Positions 1 through 5,532 of a DNA stretch of 10,315 nucleotides are shown piece by piece. The notes under the pieces are model-generated. The model saw nothing but the letters and a program-made list of their open reading frames with translations. It ran no database searches and was not told where the DNA came from. Origin of the DNA: Oscillospiraceae bacterium (GTDB taxonomy: Bacteria; Bacillota; Clostridia; Oscillospirales; Acutalibacteraceae); NCBI GenBank assembly GCA_015066165.1, contig SVOX01000044.1, forward strand, positions 1 through 10,315, written 5' to 3'. Numbering within the stretch: the stretch's first letter is position 1; each line of letters starts with the position of its first letter. A program made the translations under genes and the position numbers.

Positions 1-577
1 CGTAGCCGTTTTTATTATCAAAGGTGAACGCAAAATTGCTCTTTACGGTTATAAATTCTTCACCGTTACGGATAACTTTATCGTCGGCTGTCCAGTCAGA
101 TTTATGTTCTTTCCAGACATTTATATCGGGGTTGTAACTTGTGTAGTTATCGGGCGCACCGTAAACGAGTGTGCCTTCAAGACCGCTTCGTACAAAAAAG
201 CCCAATTTTTCGTTTATGTCTTTTTTTGTTGTATTAGTAAGTGTTACTTTAATAAAACAGGTGGGCTTACGGCAAACGTTAGTAATTGCCTCAATATTAA
301 CTTTAATATCGTTTATATTGTGTTCAACGCTATGAACGGGGATGCCGTCTTCTCGGAAGTGGTTTACGGTTTTTTTGAAATCAAACTGATTTTTGTCACC
401 GTCAGTAAACCAAATACCGCTACAAGGCACTTCGTCCCAGTATTTTTTACCGTCAAAACTTTCCATCATTTCGCCAAAAATGATTTTACCCTCGCTCCAA
501 ATGGTAAACATACGCTCGGTTTTAGGGCAGTGTATATAACGGCGTGTAGTGATAGGTCTTAACCATTTACTTTCCAT
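1..577 (-). CDS. Hypothetical protein, N-terminal 192 residues (partial at window edge)
   Basis: An open frame starts at ATG 577-575 on the minus strand and runs off the left edge without a stop. AAGGAG at 585-590 lies seven bases upstream of the ATG and supports this start. The protein begins MESKWLRPITTRRYIHCPKTE and has no signal peptide or membrane segment. The visible part is rich in alternating hydrophobic and polar residues with many aromatics (W5, plus FTIWSEG, KYWDEVP and SGIWFTDG), which suggests a beta-sandwich. Such a domain can precede an (alpha/alpha)6 glycosidase-like barrel, but that is only a guess because no catalytic region is visible. The gene lies 15 nt downstream of the DMT transporter gene, so the two are probably co-transcribed from the promoter near 1462-1490. 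The frame and ribosome-binding site make a real gene very likely; the function is unknown. Confidence 0.8.
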   Translation of the reverse strand, partial: MESKWLRPITTRRYIHCPKTERMFTIWSEGKIIFGEMMESFDGKKYWDEVPCSGIWFTDGDKNQFDFKKTVNHFREDGIPVHSVEHNINDIKVNIEAITNVCRKPTCFIKVTLTNTTKKDINEKLGFFVRSGLEGTLVYGAPDNYTSYNPDINVWKEHKSDWTADDKVIRNGEEFITVKSNFAFTFDNKNGY

Positions 578-592
578 AACAATTCTCCTTTA

Positions 593-1438
593 TTAAAGAT
601 TAAGGCAAACTACAGAAGTTATACCTAATAGCATACCTAAAATTTGTTGTTTTGTAAAGCGTTCTTTATATATTGTAAGTGAGATAATACCTGTTAAAAT
701 AATACCGCCTGCTGAAATCACCGGGAATAAAAGTGATGCAGGAAGTCGGCTTAAAACCATTACGAGATAGTTTACAAGAGCATTTGCGCCACCGCAAATT
801 ATTGGTAAAATAATTACAGGTTTTGTTAAAACGGGTTTAAAATCTTTTTTGTGGTATATAATAGCAAAAATAAGACAAACAACCGTTACCAAAAATAAAG
901 AAACAGCCATAAATTCATTTTTAAACGCTTTGTTTTGATTCATTTGCTGAACCTTTTGAGCGGTTGTGCATACGCCGTTTCCAACAAGGGCAAGGGTTAC
1001 GAAAATTAACCATTTAACAGTGGGTTTCTTTTCGCCCTTTACAAAGTTTATAAGGAATATTGAAGCGAAAAGAAGAACAAGACCGATATAGAGCATAAAA
1101 CTTGGTTTCTCGCCTAAAAATAGTATTCCGTATATTGTTGGGATGATGAGTGAGTAAGATGTTACGAGCGAAGTAAGCCCTAAAGAACCGTACATTATTG
1201 CAAAGAATCCAAACACCGTTGCCGAGCCGTAACCCAATGCGAAAATTATGGCGTATGGTATGTAATCCCAAGAAAATATAAAGTTTTTACCTGCGCTTAT
1301 GATAAAGAAAATCATAGCAATTCCAACCGAAAGAAAAGAAAACAAAAACGGTGCGTTATGCTTTAGTGAAAAAGATTTTCGGGTGAGACCTTGGGTGGAC
1401 ATACCAAGTATTACTAAAATAATTAAAAAAGCGTCCAA
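593..1438 (-). CDS. DMT-superfamily (EamA-like) membrane transporter
   Basis: This 281-residue, very hydrophobic protein has roughly ten membrane segments in two similar halves. The break is a charged stretch near residues 134-142 (VKGEKKPTVK), typical of EamA/drug-metabolite transporters. Family-like features include the end of the first half (YGILFLGEKPSFMLYIGLVLLFAS) and the matching end of the second half (ISLTIYKERFTKQQILGMLLGI); the E in GEKP and KERF is the usual EamA position before the last helix of each repeat. The start is TTG at 1438-1436, preceded by AAGGAG about nine bases upstream; an ATG lying between them is followed at once by a stop. The substrate cannot be told from sequence. 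The gene leads a two-gene operon and is divergent from a PocR/AraC regulator, so it may export or import the ligand of that regulator or a related metabolite. Confidence 0.85.
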   Translation of the reverse strand: MDAFLIILVILGMSTQGLTRKSFSLKHNAPFLFSFLSVGIAMIFFIISAGKNFIFSWDYIPYAIIFALGYGSATVFGFFAIMYGSLGLTSLVTSYSLIIPTIYGILFLGEKPSFMLYIGLVLLFASIFLINFVKGEKKPTVKWLIFVTLALVGNGVCTTAQKVQQMNQNKAFKNEFMAVSLFLVTVVCLIFAIIYHKKDFKPVLTKPVIILPIICGGANALVNYLVMVLSRLPASLLFPVISAGGIILTGIISLTIYKERFTKQQILGMLLGITSVVCLNL

Positions 1439-1461
1439 TTAAAACATCTCCTTTTAAGGAT

Positions 1462-1490
1462 AGAATACTGCTAATTTGAAAATTTTACAA
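1462..1490 (-). promoter_or_regulatory. Sigma-A-type promoter for the DMT transporter operon
   Basis: On the minus strand, TTGTAA (1490-1485) and TATTCT (1467-1462) are separated by 17 bases. Transcription would begin near 1455, just upstream of the AAGGAG of the transporter gene, giving a very short leader. The hexamers are only moderate matches to consensus, which fits a promoter that needs an activator such as the divergent AraC-type regulator. Confidence 0.5.
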
Positions 1491-1511
1491 TGTACTATAG
1501 TTTGAAAAATT
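1475..1511. promoter_or_regulatory. Possible direct-repeat operator in the divergent intergenic region
   Basis: TTTGAAAATT (1475-1484) recurs as TTTGAAAAATT (1501-1511), 26 bases apart. The first copy lies in the spacer of the minus-strand promoter and the second lies upstream of it. AraC-family proteins often bind direct repeats at such positions. The region is AT-rich, so chance is a real alternative. Confidence 0.25.
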
Positions 1512-1531
1512 GTTCTATTTTCCGTTTTTTG

Positions 1532-1560
1532 TTGACATTTTAGAATAATGATTATATAAT
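1532..1560 (+). promoter_or_regulatory. Consensus sigma-A promoter for the PocR/AraC regulator gene
   Basis: TTGACA (1532-1537) and TATAAT (1555-1560) are separated by exactly 17 bases, a full consensus match. Transcription would start near 1567, leaving a leader of only about 13 nt that consists almost entirely of the GAGGGG ribosome-binding site (1568-1573). Confidence 0.8.
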
Positions 1561-1579
1561 TTTTTTTGAGGGGATTGGT

Positions 1580-2440
1580 ATGAATTATAATTACAGCATA
1601 GAACTTCTTAACAAAGTAATGAAGGATTTTTCCATTGTTACGGGTAATAATATTGCCCTTTATGATGTTGATTTTAATATTTTGGGTTGTAATTATGCCA
1701 ACCGTCAGCGTTTTTGCGCTTATGTTCAGTCGAATAAAACGGGTAAAGAACGCTGTAGCAAATCTGATAGATTATTGCTTGAAAGATGCGCCAAAGAAAA
1801 AGTGCCTCAAACACATATTTGTCATGCAGGGCTTATAGATATATGCATCCCCATTAAATACAACAATTCTGTCATTGCTTACATAGTTTTGGGGCAAATA
1901 AAAAATGATATTTCTTTCAAAGGTATTGCAAAATACGTAAAAGATCTTGAGTTAGATTATAAAACACTTGAAGAAAGTTATAATAGTATTCCTTACGCAG
2001 ATGACGAGAAAATACAAAGCGTTATCAGTATTGCGGTTATGCTTACCGAGTACATACTCTATAATGATATGATTAAGCCACGTCTTAACATAAGTGTTGA
2101 ACTTGCCACAAAATATATTGATGAAAATTATACAAATGAAATTACGGTTAGTGACATTTGCAAAGCGGCGAACATATCCAAAAGTGTGCTTTATAAAAAC
2201 TTTTCTTCATATCTTTCGCAAACGCCTGTTGACTACATAAATAAAAAAAGAGTGGATAAAGCGTGTAAATTACTGCTTACCAGCAATTTATCTATTGAAA
2301 ATATTATGAGCAAGGTTGGTTTTTCAAACATTAGTTATTTTTACAAAAGATTTAAAGAATTAAAAGGTATAACTCCAAAACAGTACCGCTTACAAAACAA
2401 AGAAAATTTAAACATTAAATCAAAAAACAACTTTTTTTAA
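1580..2440 (+). CDS. AraC-family transcriptional regulator with PocR sensory domain
   Basis: This 286-residue regulator has two parts. Residues about 6-160 match the PocR ligand-binding domain (a PAS-like sensor): conserved-type cysteines at C37, C46, C59, C70, C81 and C89, with the strings FCAYVQ, CSKSD, HICHAGLIDICIPI and YIVLGQI. Residues about 172-272 form the AraC double helix-turn-helix: EITVSDICKAANISKSVLYK (HTH 1) and LSIENIMSKVGFSNISYFYK (HTH 2), ending in the family signature FKELKGITPKQYR. In characterised members PocR senses small polyols or related metabolites, with propanediol as the classic case; the ligand here is unknown. The start is ATG 1580 with GAGGGG seven bases upstream. 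It is divergent from the DMT transporter gene and probably activates that operon and perhaps itself. No clear terminator follows it; only seven bases separate its stop codon from the -35 of rplJ. Confidence 0.93.
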   Translation: MNYNYSIELLNKVMKDFSIVTGNNIALYDVDFNILGCNYANRQRFCAYVQSNKTGKERCSKSDRLLLERCAKEKVPQTHICHAGLIDICIPIKYNNSVIAYIVLGQIKNDISFKGIAKYVKDLELDYKTLEESYNSIPYADDEKIQSVISIAVMLTEYILYNDMIKPRLNISVELATKYIDENYTNEITVSDICKAANISKSVLYKNFSSYLSQTPVDYINKKRVDKACKLLLTSNLSIENIMSKVGFSNISYFYKRFKELKGITPKQYRLQNKENLNIKSKNNFF

Positions 2441-2447
2441 AAAATGC

Positions 2448-2476
2448 TTGACAAATGGCTCAAAAGCGGTTATAAT
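2448..2476 (+). promoter_or_regulatory. Consensus promoter of the rplJ-rplL operon
   Basis: TTGACA (2448-2453) and TATAAT (2471-2476) are spaced by 17 bases, a full sigma-A consensus as expected for a highly expressed ribosomal operon. The predicted transcription start near 2483 falls directly at the 5' strand of the L10 leader stem. Confidence 0.9.
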
Positions 2477-2483
2477 ACCACTG

Positions 2484-2546
2484 TTGCAATTCCAAAGACA
2501 GCAGGTGGCATTTGCCGTAAGTTTAACGCCTGCCGAGGTTAAGCGA
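2484..2546 (+). promoter_or_regulatory. Ribosomal protein L10 leader (autoregulatory RNA)
   Basis: The segment carries the conserved L10-leader core AGACAGCAGGTG (2496-2507) and CCTGCCGAGGTT (2529-2540). GCAGG (2501-2505) pairs with CCTGC (2529-2533), and GGC (2507-2509) pairs with GCC (2514-2516) in an apical hairpin. The basal stem is CC (2492-2493) with GG (2537-2538), then TTGC (2484-2487) with GCGA (2543-2546) across an internal loop. In known examples, L10 bound to L7/L12 dimers recognises this kink-turn-like RNA and represses its own operon. The motif sits in the 163-nt untranslated leader of rplJ, exactly where expected. Confidence 0.92.
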
Positions 2547-2576
2547 TTAAAATTTTAAGTTTTACTTGATATTTTT

Positions 2577-2614
2577 ATGCTTGTCCGTAGTCTTTGGGCA
2601 AGCATTTTATTTTT
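2577..2614 (+). terminator. Leader terminator (attenuator) of rplJ-rplL
   Basis: ATGCTTGTCC (2577-2586) and GGGCAAGCAT (2596-2605) form a 10-pair stem with one G-U pair and a 9-base loop, followed by a U-rich tract (TTTTATTTTT, 2605-2614). It lies between the L10 leader and the rplJ ribosome-binding site. Its 5' arm can instead pair with GGTTAAGCG (2537-2545), part of the L10-leader basal stem. L10 binding should therefore favour termination, and free leader should favour read-through. Confidence 0.85.
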
Positions 2615-2645
2615 CACTATTTACATTTTTACGGAGGTGAAACGC

Positions 2646-3149
2646 ATGCCCAACGCAGCGGTTTTAGAACAAAAACAAAAGCAAGTTGCTGAACTTTCGG
2701 AAAAACTCGCAAAGGCAGTTACTGGTGTAGTTGTTGACTATAAGGGTACAACAGTTGCCGATGATACTGCTCTTCGTAAGGAACTTCGCGAAAACGGTGT
2801 TGATTACTTTGTTGTAAAGAACACAATTTTAGGCCGTGCTATCGCTGATACCGATTTAGCAGAAATGTCTTCTGCTCTTGAAGGTACAACAGCTATTGCG
2901 CTTTCTTATGAAGATTACACAGCAGCAGCAAGAATCCTTTGCAAATTTGCAGAAGATCATGAAAACTTCAAAGTTAAGACCGGTTTCTTGGACGGTAAGG
3001 TAGTAGATGTTGCTACTATTACTTCACTTGGTAACCTTCCCAGCAAAGAAGTACTTCTCGCAACTGTTTGCAACGCTTTCCAAGCACCTATCGCAGCATT
3101 CGCACGTGCTGTACAAGCTATTGTTGACAAAGATGAGTCAGCAGAATAA
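2646..3149 (+). CDS. rplJ: 50S ribosomal protein L10
   Basis: This is the 167-residue ribosomal stalk-base protein, normal length for bacterial L10. It starts MPNAAVLEQKQKQVAELSEK and contains the family pattern GVVVDYKGTTV, ALRKELRENGVDYFVVKNTI and LEGTTAIALSYED. A C-terminal helix follows (near residues 135-160, IAAFARAVQAIVDKD) that binds L7/L12 dimers. The N-terminal domain contacts 23S rRNA. I chose ATG 2646 because GGAGGTGA (2633-2640) sits five bases upstream and the N-terminus matches the family. A longer in-frame start at 2577 would lie inside the leader terminator. L10 with L7/L12 also acts as the repressor of this operon through the upstream leader. rplL follows 39 nt downstream. 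Confidence 0.98.
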   Translation: MPNAAVLEQKQKQVAELSEKLAKAVTGVVVDYKGTTVADDTALRKELRENGVDYFVVKNTILGRAIADTDLAEMSSALEGTTAIALSYEDYTAAARILCKFAEDHENFKVKTGFLDGKVVDVATITSLGNLPSKEVLLATVCNAFQAPIAAFARAVQAIVDKDESAE

Positions 3150-3188
3150 TTAAAAATTTTAAAACATTTATTATTGGAGGAATTAAAA

Positions 3189-3566
3189 ATGGCATCTGAA
3201 AAGATTACAGCAATGATTGAAGAATTAAAAACTCTTACAGTTTTGGAACTTTCCGAACTCGTAAAGGCAGTAGAAGAAGAATTTGGCGTATCTGCAGCAG
3301 CAGCTGTAGCAGTAGCAGCTCCCGCAGCAGGCGGCGCAGCAGCAGCTGAAGAAAAGACTGAATTTGATGTAGTACTCAAAGAAGTTGGCGCTGAAAAGAT
3401 TAAGGTTATTAAGGTTGTTCGCGAAGTTACAGGTCTTGGCCTTGCTGAAGCTAAGGCAATTGTTGACGGCGCTCCTAAAACTCTTAAAGAAGCTGCAGCA
3501 AAAGAAGAAGCTGAAGAAATCAAAGCTAAACTTGCTGAAGTTGGCGCTACTGTTGAACTTGCTTAA
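3189..3566 (+). CDS. rplL: 50S ribosomal protein L7/L12
   Basis: This 125-residue stalk protein recruits translation GTPases to the ribosome. The N-terminal dimerisation and L10-binding region (residues 1-35, MASEKITAMIEELKTLTVLE) is followed by an Ala/Gly/Pro-rich flexible hinge at about 37-58 and the globular C-terminal domain. That domain carries the usual EKTEFDVVLKEVGAEKIKVI and VREVTGLGLAEAKAIVDGAP segments, with the factor-binding lysines. The start is ATG 3189, with GGAGG (3176-3180) eight bases upstream; an in-frame TTG at 3174 overlaps the ribosome-binding site and is not the start. The gene is co-transcribed with rplJ and ends the operon at a strong terminator. In many Firmicutes rpoB follows; here it does not. 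Confidence 0.98.
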   Translation: MASEKITAMIEELKTLTVLELSELVKAVEEEFGVSAAAAVAVAAPAAGGAAAAEEKTEFDVVLKEVGAEKIKVIKVVREVTGLGLAEAKAIVDGAPKTLKEAAAKEEAEEIKAKLAEVGATVELA

Positions 3567-3585
3567 TTTTAAAGTTGGTTTATTT

Positions 3586-3615
3586 AAAAACGGAACCTTC
3601 GGGTTCCGTTTTTTT
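3586..3615 (+). terminator. Intrinsic terminator of the rplJ-rplL operon
   Basis: AACGGAACC (3589-3597) and GGTTCCGTT (3602-3610) form a perfect stem closed by a TTCG tetraloop of the stable C(UUCG)G type. An A-run precedes it and T-runs follow to 3615. It lies about 20 bases after the rplL stop codon. Confidence 0.95.
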
Positions 3616-3634
3616 ATATCTATTTCCTATAAAT

Positions 3635-3739
3635 GCCTTCTTCTTTGAGGAAGAGGGACCAACCGCAAGGTTGGTGGAAGGAGTTATTCACTCAATGTGT
3701 GAGCCCTTAAGATAAAAAAAGTGCAAAATTCCACCAACC
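3635..3739. repeat. Candidate small palindromic intergenic repeat
   Basis: The segment holds several nested hairpins and no gene. An imperfect hairpin lies at 3636-3656 (CCTTCTTC against GAAGAGG). A perfect ACCAACC-GCAA-GGTTGGT hairpin lies at 3658-3675, and a short CTCA/TGAG hairpin near 3691-3703. GGTTGGTGGAA (3669-3679) also pairs perfectly over 11 bases with TTCCACCAACC (3729-3739), so two exclusive folds are possible. The GAGGAAG, GGACC, GGTGGAAGGAGTTATTC layout resembles short repeats that, from memory, are scattered between genes in Clostridia. Whether it is repeated in this genome cannot be seen from one window. Confidence 0.5.
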
Positions 3740-3747
3740 ACATTTTA

Positions 3748-3798
3748 ACGCTTTAAAGTATTGAAAAATAATGCTTGACATTTACGCTTTAAAGTGTT
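3748..3798. promoter_or_regulatory. Paired CTTTAAAG-centred operator sites
   Basis: ACGCTTTAAAGTATT (3748-3762) recurs as ACGCTTTAAAGTGTT (3784-3798), 14 of 15 bases identical and 36 bases apart. Each has a palindromic CTTTAAAG core. The second copy fills the spacer between the -35 and -10 of the acyl-CoA ligase promoter, and the first lies upstream of the -35. This arrangement is typical of a repressor site. The regulator is not identified. Confidence 0.6.
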
Positions 3799-3803
3799 AA
3801 AAT
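3775..3803 (+). promoter_or_regulatory. Promoter of the acyl-CoA ligase gene
   Basis: TTGACA (3775-3780) and TAAAAT (3798-3803) are separated by 17 bases. Transcription would start near 3810, giving a leader of about 30 nt that includes AGGTG (3831-3835) before ATG 3841. The spacer is occupied by the second CTTTAAAG-centred repeat. Confidence 0.8.
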
Positions 3804-3840
3804 CTTTTGTGTTGAGAAAATATATAATATAGGTGAAAAA

Positions 3841-5475
3841 ATGGTTATTACAGATTTATTAGAGAAAAATGCCCGACTATACGGCGCAGAAATAGCGCTT
3901 GTTGAAGTTAATCCTTCTGAAGAGCGTGACAGTGCGGTTACTTGGCGTGAAGCACGCCTTATTGAAAGCGCCAATGATGCGCCTTACCGCCGTGAGATGA
4001 CTTGGGGTGAATTTGACCGCAAGGCAAACCGTTTTGCAAATTTACTTTTAAGCCGTGGTATAAAAAAAGGCACAAAGGTTGCTATTCTTTTAATGAATTC
4101 TCTTGAATGGTTGCCAATTTATTTTGGTATTTTAAAAGCGGGTTGCTTGGCAGTGCCGCTCAATTTCCGTTATTCAGGCGAAGAAATTAAATATTGTTTA
4201 GATTTGGCTGACTGTGAAGTTTTGGTTTTCGGTCCTGAATTTAGCGAACGTGTTGACAGCGTTGTTGACCGCTTGGATATTGTAAAAACTATGTTGTTTA
4301 TTGGTAAAGAAAAACCCGAATATGCCGAAAACGGTGAAGAACTTATGAATTATTGTTCTACTTCGGCTCCGCCAATAGCACTTTGTGAAGAAGATTATGC
4401 TGCTATTTATTTTTCTTCGGGTACTACAGGTTTCCCAAAAGCAATTTTACACAGACACAAAGCGCTTTTATCTTCTTGCAAAACCGAACAAAATCATCAT
4501 TCACAAACACGTGAAGACGTGTTCCTTTGCATACCGCCATTATATCACACAGGCGCTAAAATGCACTGGTTCGGTTCACTTTTGGCAGGAAGCCGTGCAG
4601 TTTTGCTTCGAGGAGTTAAGCCCGAGTGGATTTTGAGAACCGTTACCGAAGAAAAATGCACAATAGTTTGGCTTTTGGTGCCGTGGGCACAAGATTTGCT
4701 TGATTCTATAGAATCGGGCAAGGTGAAACTTGAAGATTATCTTTTGTCACAATGGCGTTTAATGCACATCGGCGCTCAACCTGTACCTCCAAGTCTTGTA
4801 AAGAGATGGCTCAAATATTTTCCAAATCATCAGTATGATACTAATTACGGACTTAGTGAATCTATAGGTCCTGGTTGTGTTCATTTGGGGGTTGAAAATG
4901 TTCATAAGGTTGGTGCAATTGGTAAAGCAGGATATCTTTGGGAAGTTAAAATTATCGATGAAAGCGGTAACGAAGTACCCGACGGAGATATTGGTGAATT
5001 AGCAGTTAAGGGGCCGGGTGTTATGGAATGTTACTATAAAAATCCTGAAGCCACTAACGAAATTTTGAAAGACGGTTGGCTATATACCGGAGATATGGCT
5101 AAAAAAGATGAAGACGGTTTTATATATCTTGTTGACCGTAAAAAAGATGTTGTAATTTCGGGCGGGGAAAATATTTATCCCGTTCAAATTGAAAATTTAC
5201 TTCGCAAATTCCCAAAAATCAAGGATGTTGCCGTAATAGGTCTTCCTGATTCGCGTTTGGGTGAAATTGCTACCGCTATTGTAGAAGTAAAAGAGGGTGT
5301 TACTTGTACCGAGGAAGAAATTAACGAATTTTGCAAAGAACTTCCACGTTATACAAGACCCAGAAAGATTATTTTCGATAAAGTACCCCGTAATCCTACG
5401 GGCAAAATTGAAAAACCTGCGCTTCGCAAAAAATATTGCCCCGACGGACTTGTAGAGGCGCAAATTAAGAGTTAG
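3841..5475 (+). CDS. AMP-forming acyl/aryl-CoA ligase (class I adenylate-forming enzyme)
   Basis: This 544-residue enzyme activates a carboxylic acid with ATP to an acyl-AMP and transfers it to CoA. The family motifs are complete. The P-loop FSSGTTGFPKA is at 191-201, IPPLYHTGA at 231-239, and the A5 motif NYGLSES at 335-341. YTGD is at 415-418, the hinge DRKKD at 432-436, GGENIYPVQIEN at 441-452, and the catalytic lysine in NPTGK is K522. An extra N-terminal stretch (about 24-52) repeats the TW-E theme (VTWREARL and MTWGEFDR); it seems characteristic of a subfamily rather than damage. The acid cannot be assigned. Medium- or long-chain fatty acids are possible, and the downstream iorAB-paaK genes make an aryl acid plausible. 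It is first in the cluster, behind a promoter with likely repressor sites; an MFS carrier gene follows. Confidence 0.92.
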   Translation: MVITDLLEKNARLYGAEIALVEVNPSEERDSAVTWREARLIESANDAPYRREMTWGEFDRKANRFANLLLSRGIKKGTKVAILLMNSLEWLPIYFGILKAGCLAVPLNFRYSGEEIKYCLDLADCEVLVFGPEFSERVDSVVDRLDIVKTMLFIGKEKPEYAENGEELMNYCSTSAPPIALCEEDYAAIYFSSGTTGFPKAILHRHKALLSSCKTEQNHHSQTREDVFLCIPPLYHTGAKMHWFGSLLAGSRAVLLRGVKPEWILRTVTEEKCTIVWLLVPWAQDLLDSIESGKVKLEDYLLSQWRLMHIGAQPVPPSLVKRWLKYFPNHQYDTNYGLSESIGPGCVHLGVENVHKVGAIGKAGYLWEVKIIDESGNEVPDGDIGELAVKGPGVMECYYKNPEATNEILKDGWLYTGDMAKKDEDGFIYLVDRKKDVVISGGENIYPVQIENLLRKFPKIKDVAVIGLPDSRLGEIATAIVEVKEGVTCTEEEINEFCKELPRYTRPRKIIFDKVPRNPTGKIEKPALRKKYCPDGLVEAQIKS

Positions 5476-5512
5476 TTTAAAGAGATAATGAATAGAAAAT
5501 TCTCTTTAAACT
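5474..5512 (+). repeat. Intercistronic inverted repeat between ligase and carrier genes
   Basis: AGTTTAAAGAGA (5474-5485) and TCTCTTTAAACT (5501-5512) are perfect 12-base inverted copies around a 15-base loop. The left arm overlaps the stop codon of the ligase gene, and the right arm ends eight bases before the AGGAG of the MFS gene. No T-run follows, so it is not a standard terminator. It may tune the relative level of the two cistrons or act as an mRNA processing site. Its arms contain TTTAAAG and CTTTAAA, similar to the operator core upstream. Confidence 0.7.
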
Positions 5513-5532
5513 GCGATTTAAGGAGAATTGAT

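Noticed and set aside
104..562. Plus-strand open frame of 152 codons
   Set aside because: It is antisense to the minus-strand gene at 1-577, which has a good ribosome-binding site and a protein-like composition; the plus frame has no such support.
2577..2645. Longer start for rplJ at ATG 2577
   Set aside because: The extra codons fall in the leader terminator. The family N-terminus and the GGAGGTGA site both point to ATG 2646.
3174..3188. TTG start for rplL
   Set aside because: It overlaps the GGAGG ribosome-binding site. ATG 3189 gives the standard L7/L12 N-terminus.
2957..3523. Minus-strand Ala/Ser-rich open frame across rplJ and rplL
   Set aside because: It is an antisense shadow of two certain ribosomal protein genes, created by GC-biased, Ala-rich codons.
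3385..3648. Plus-strand Leu/Lys-rich open frame
   Set aside because: It is a frame-shifted reading of rplL running through the terminator, with repetitive low-complexity composition.
3748..3798. Short CRISPR-like repeat pair
   Set aside because: There are only two copies, the unit is 15 bp, and their position relative to -35 and -10 explains them as operator sites.
3635..3840. Riboswitch or T-box before the acyl-CoA ligase gene
   Set aside because: The structured part lies upstream of the predicted promoter, so it would not be in the ligase transcript, and no known riboswitch core is visible.
5488..5532. Upstream ATG for the MFS gene
   Set aside because: It lies in the loop of the inverted repeat with only a weak AAAGAG three bases away; ATG 5533 has AAGGAG at proper distance.
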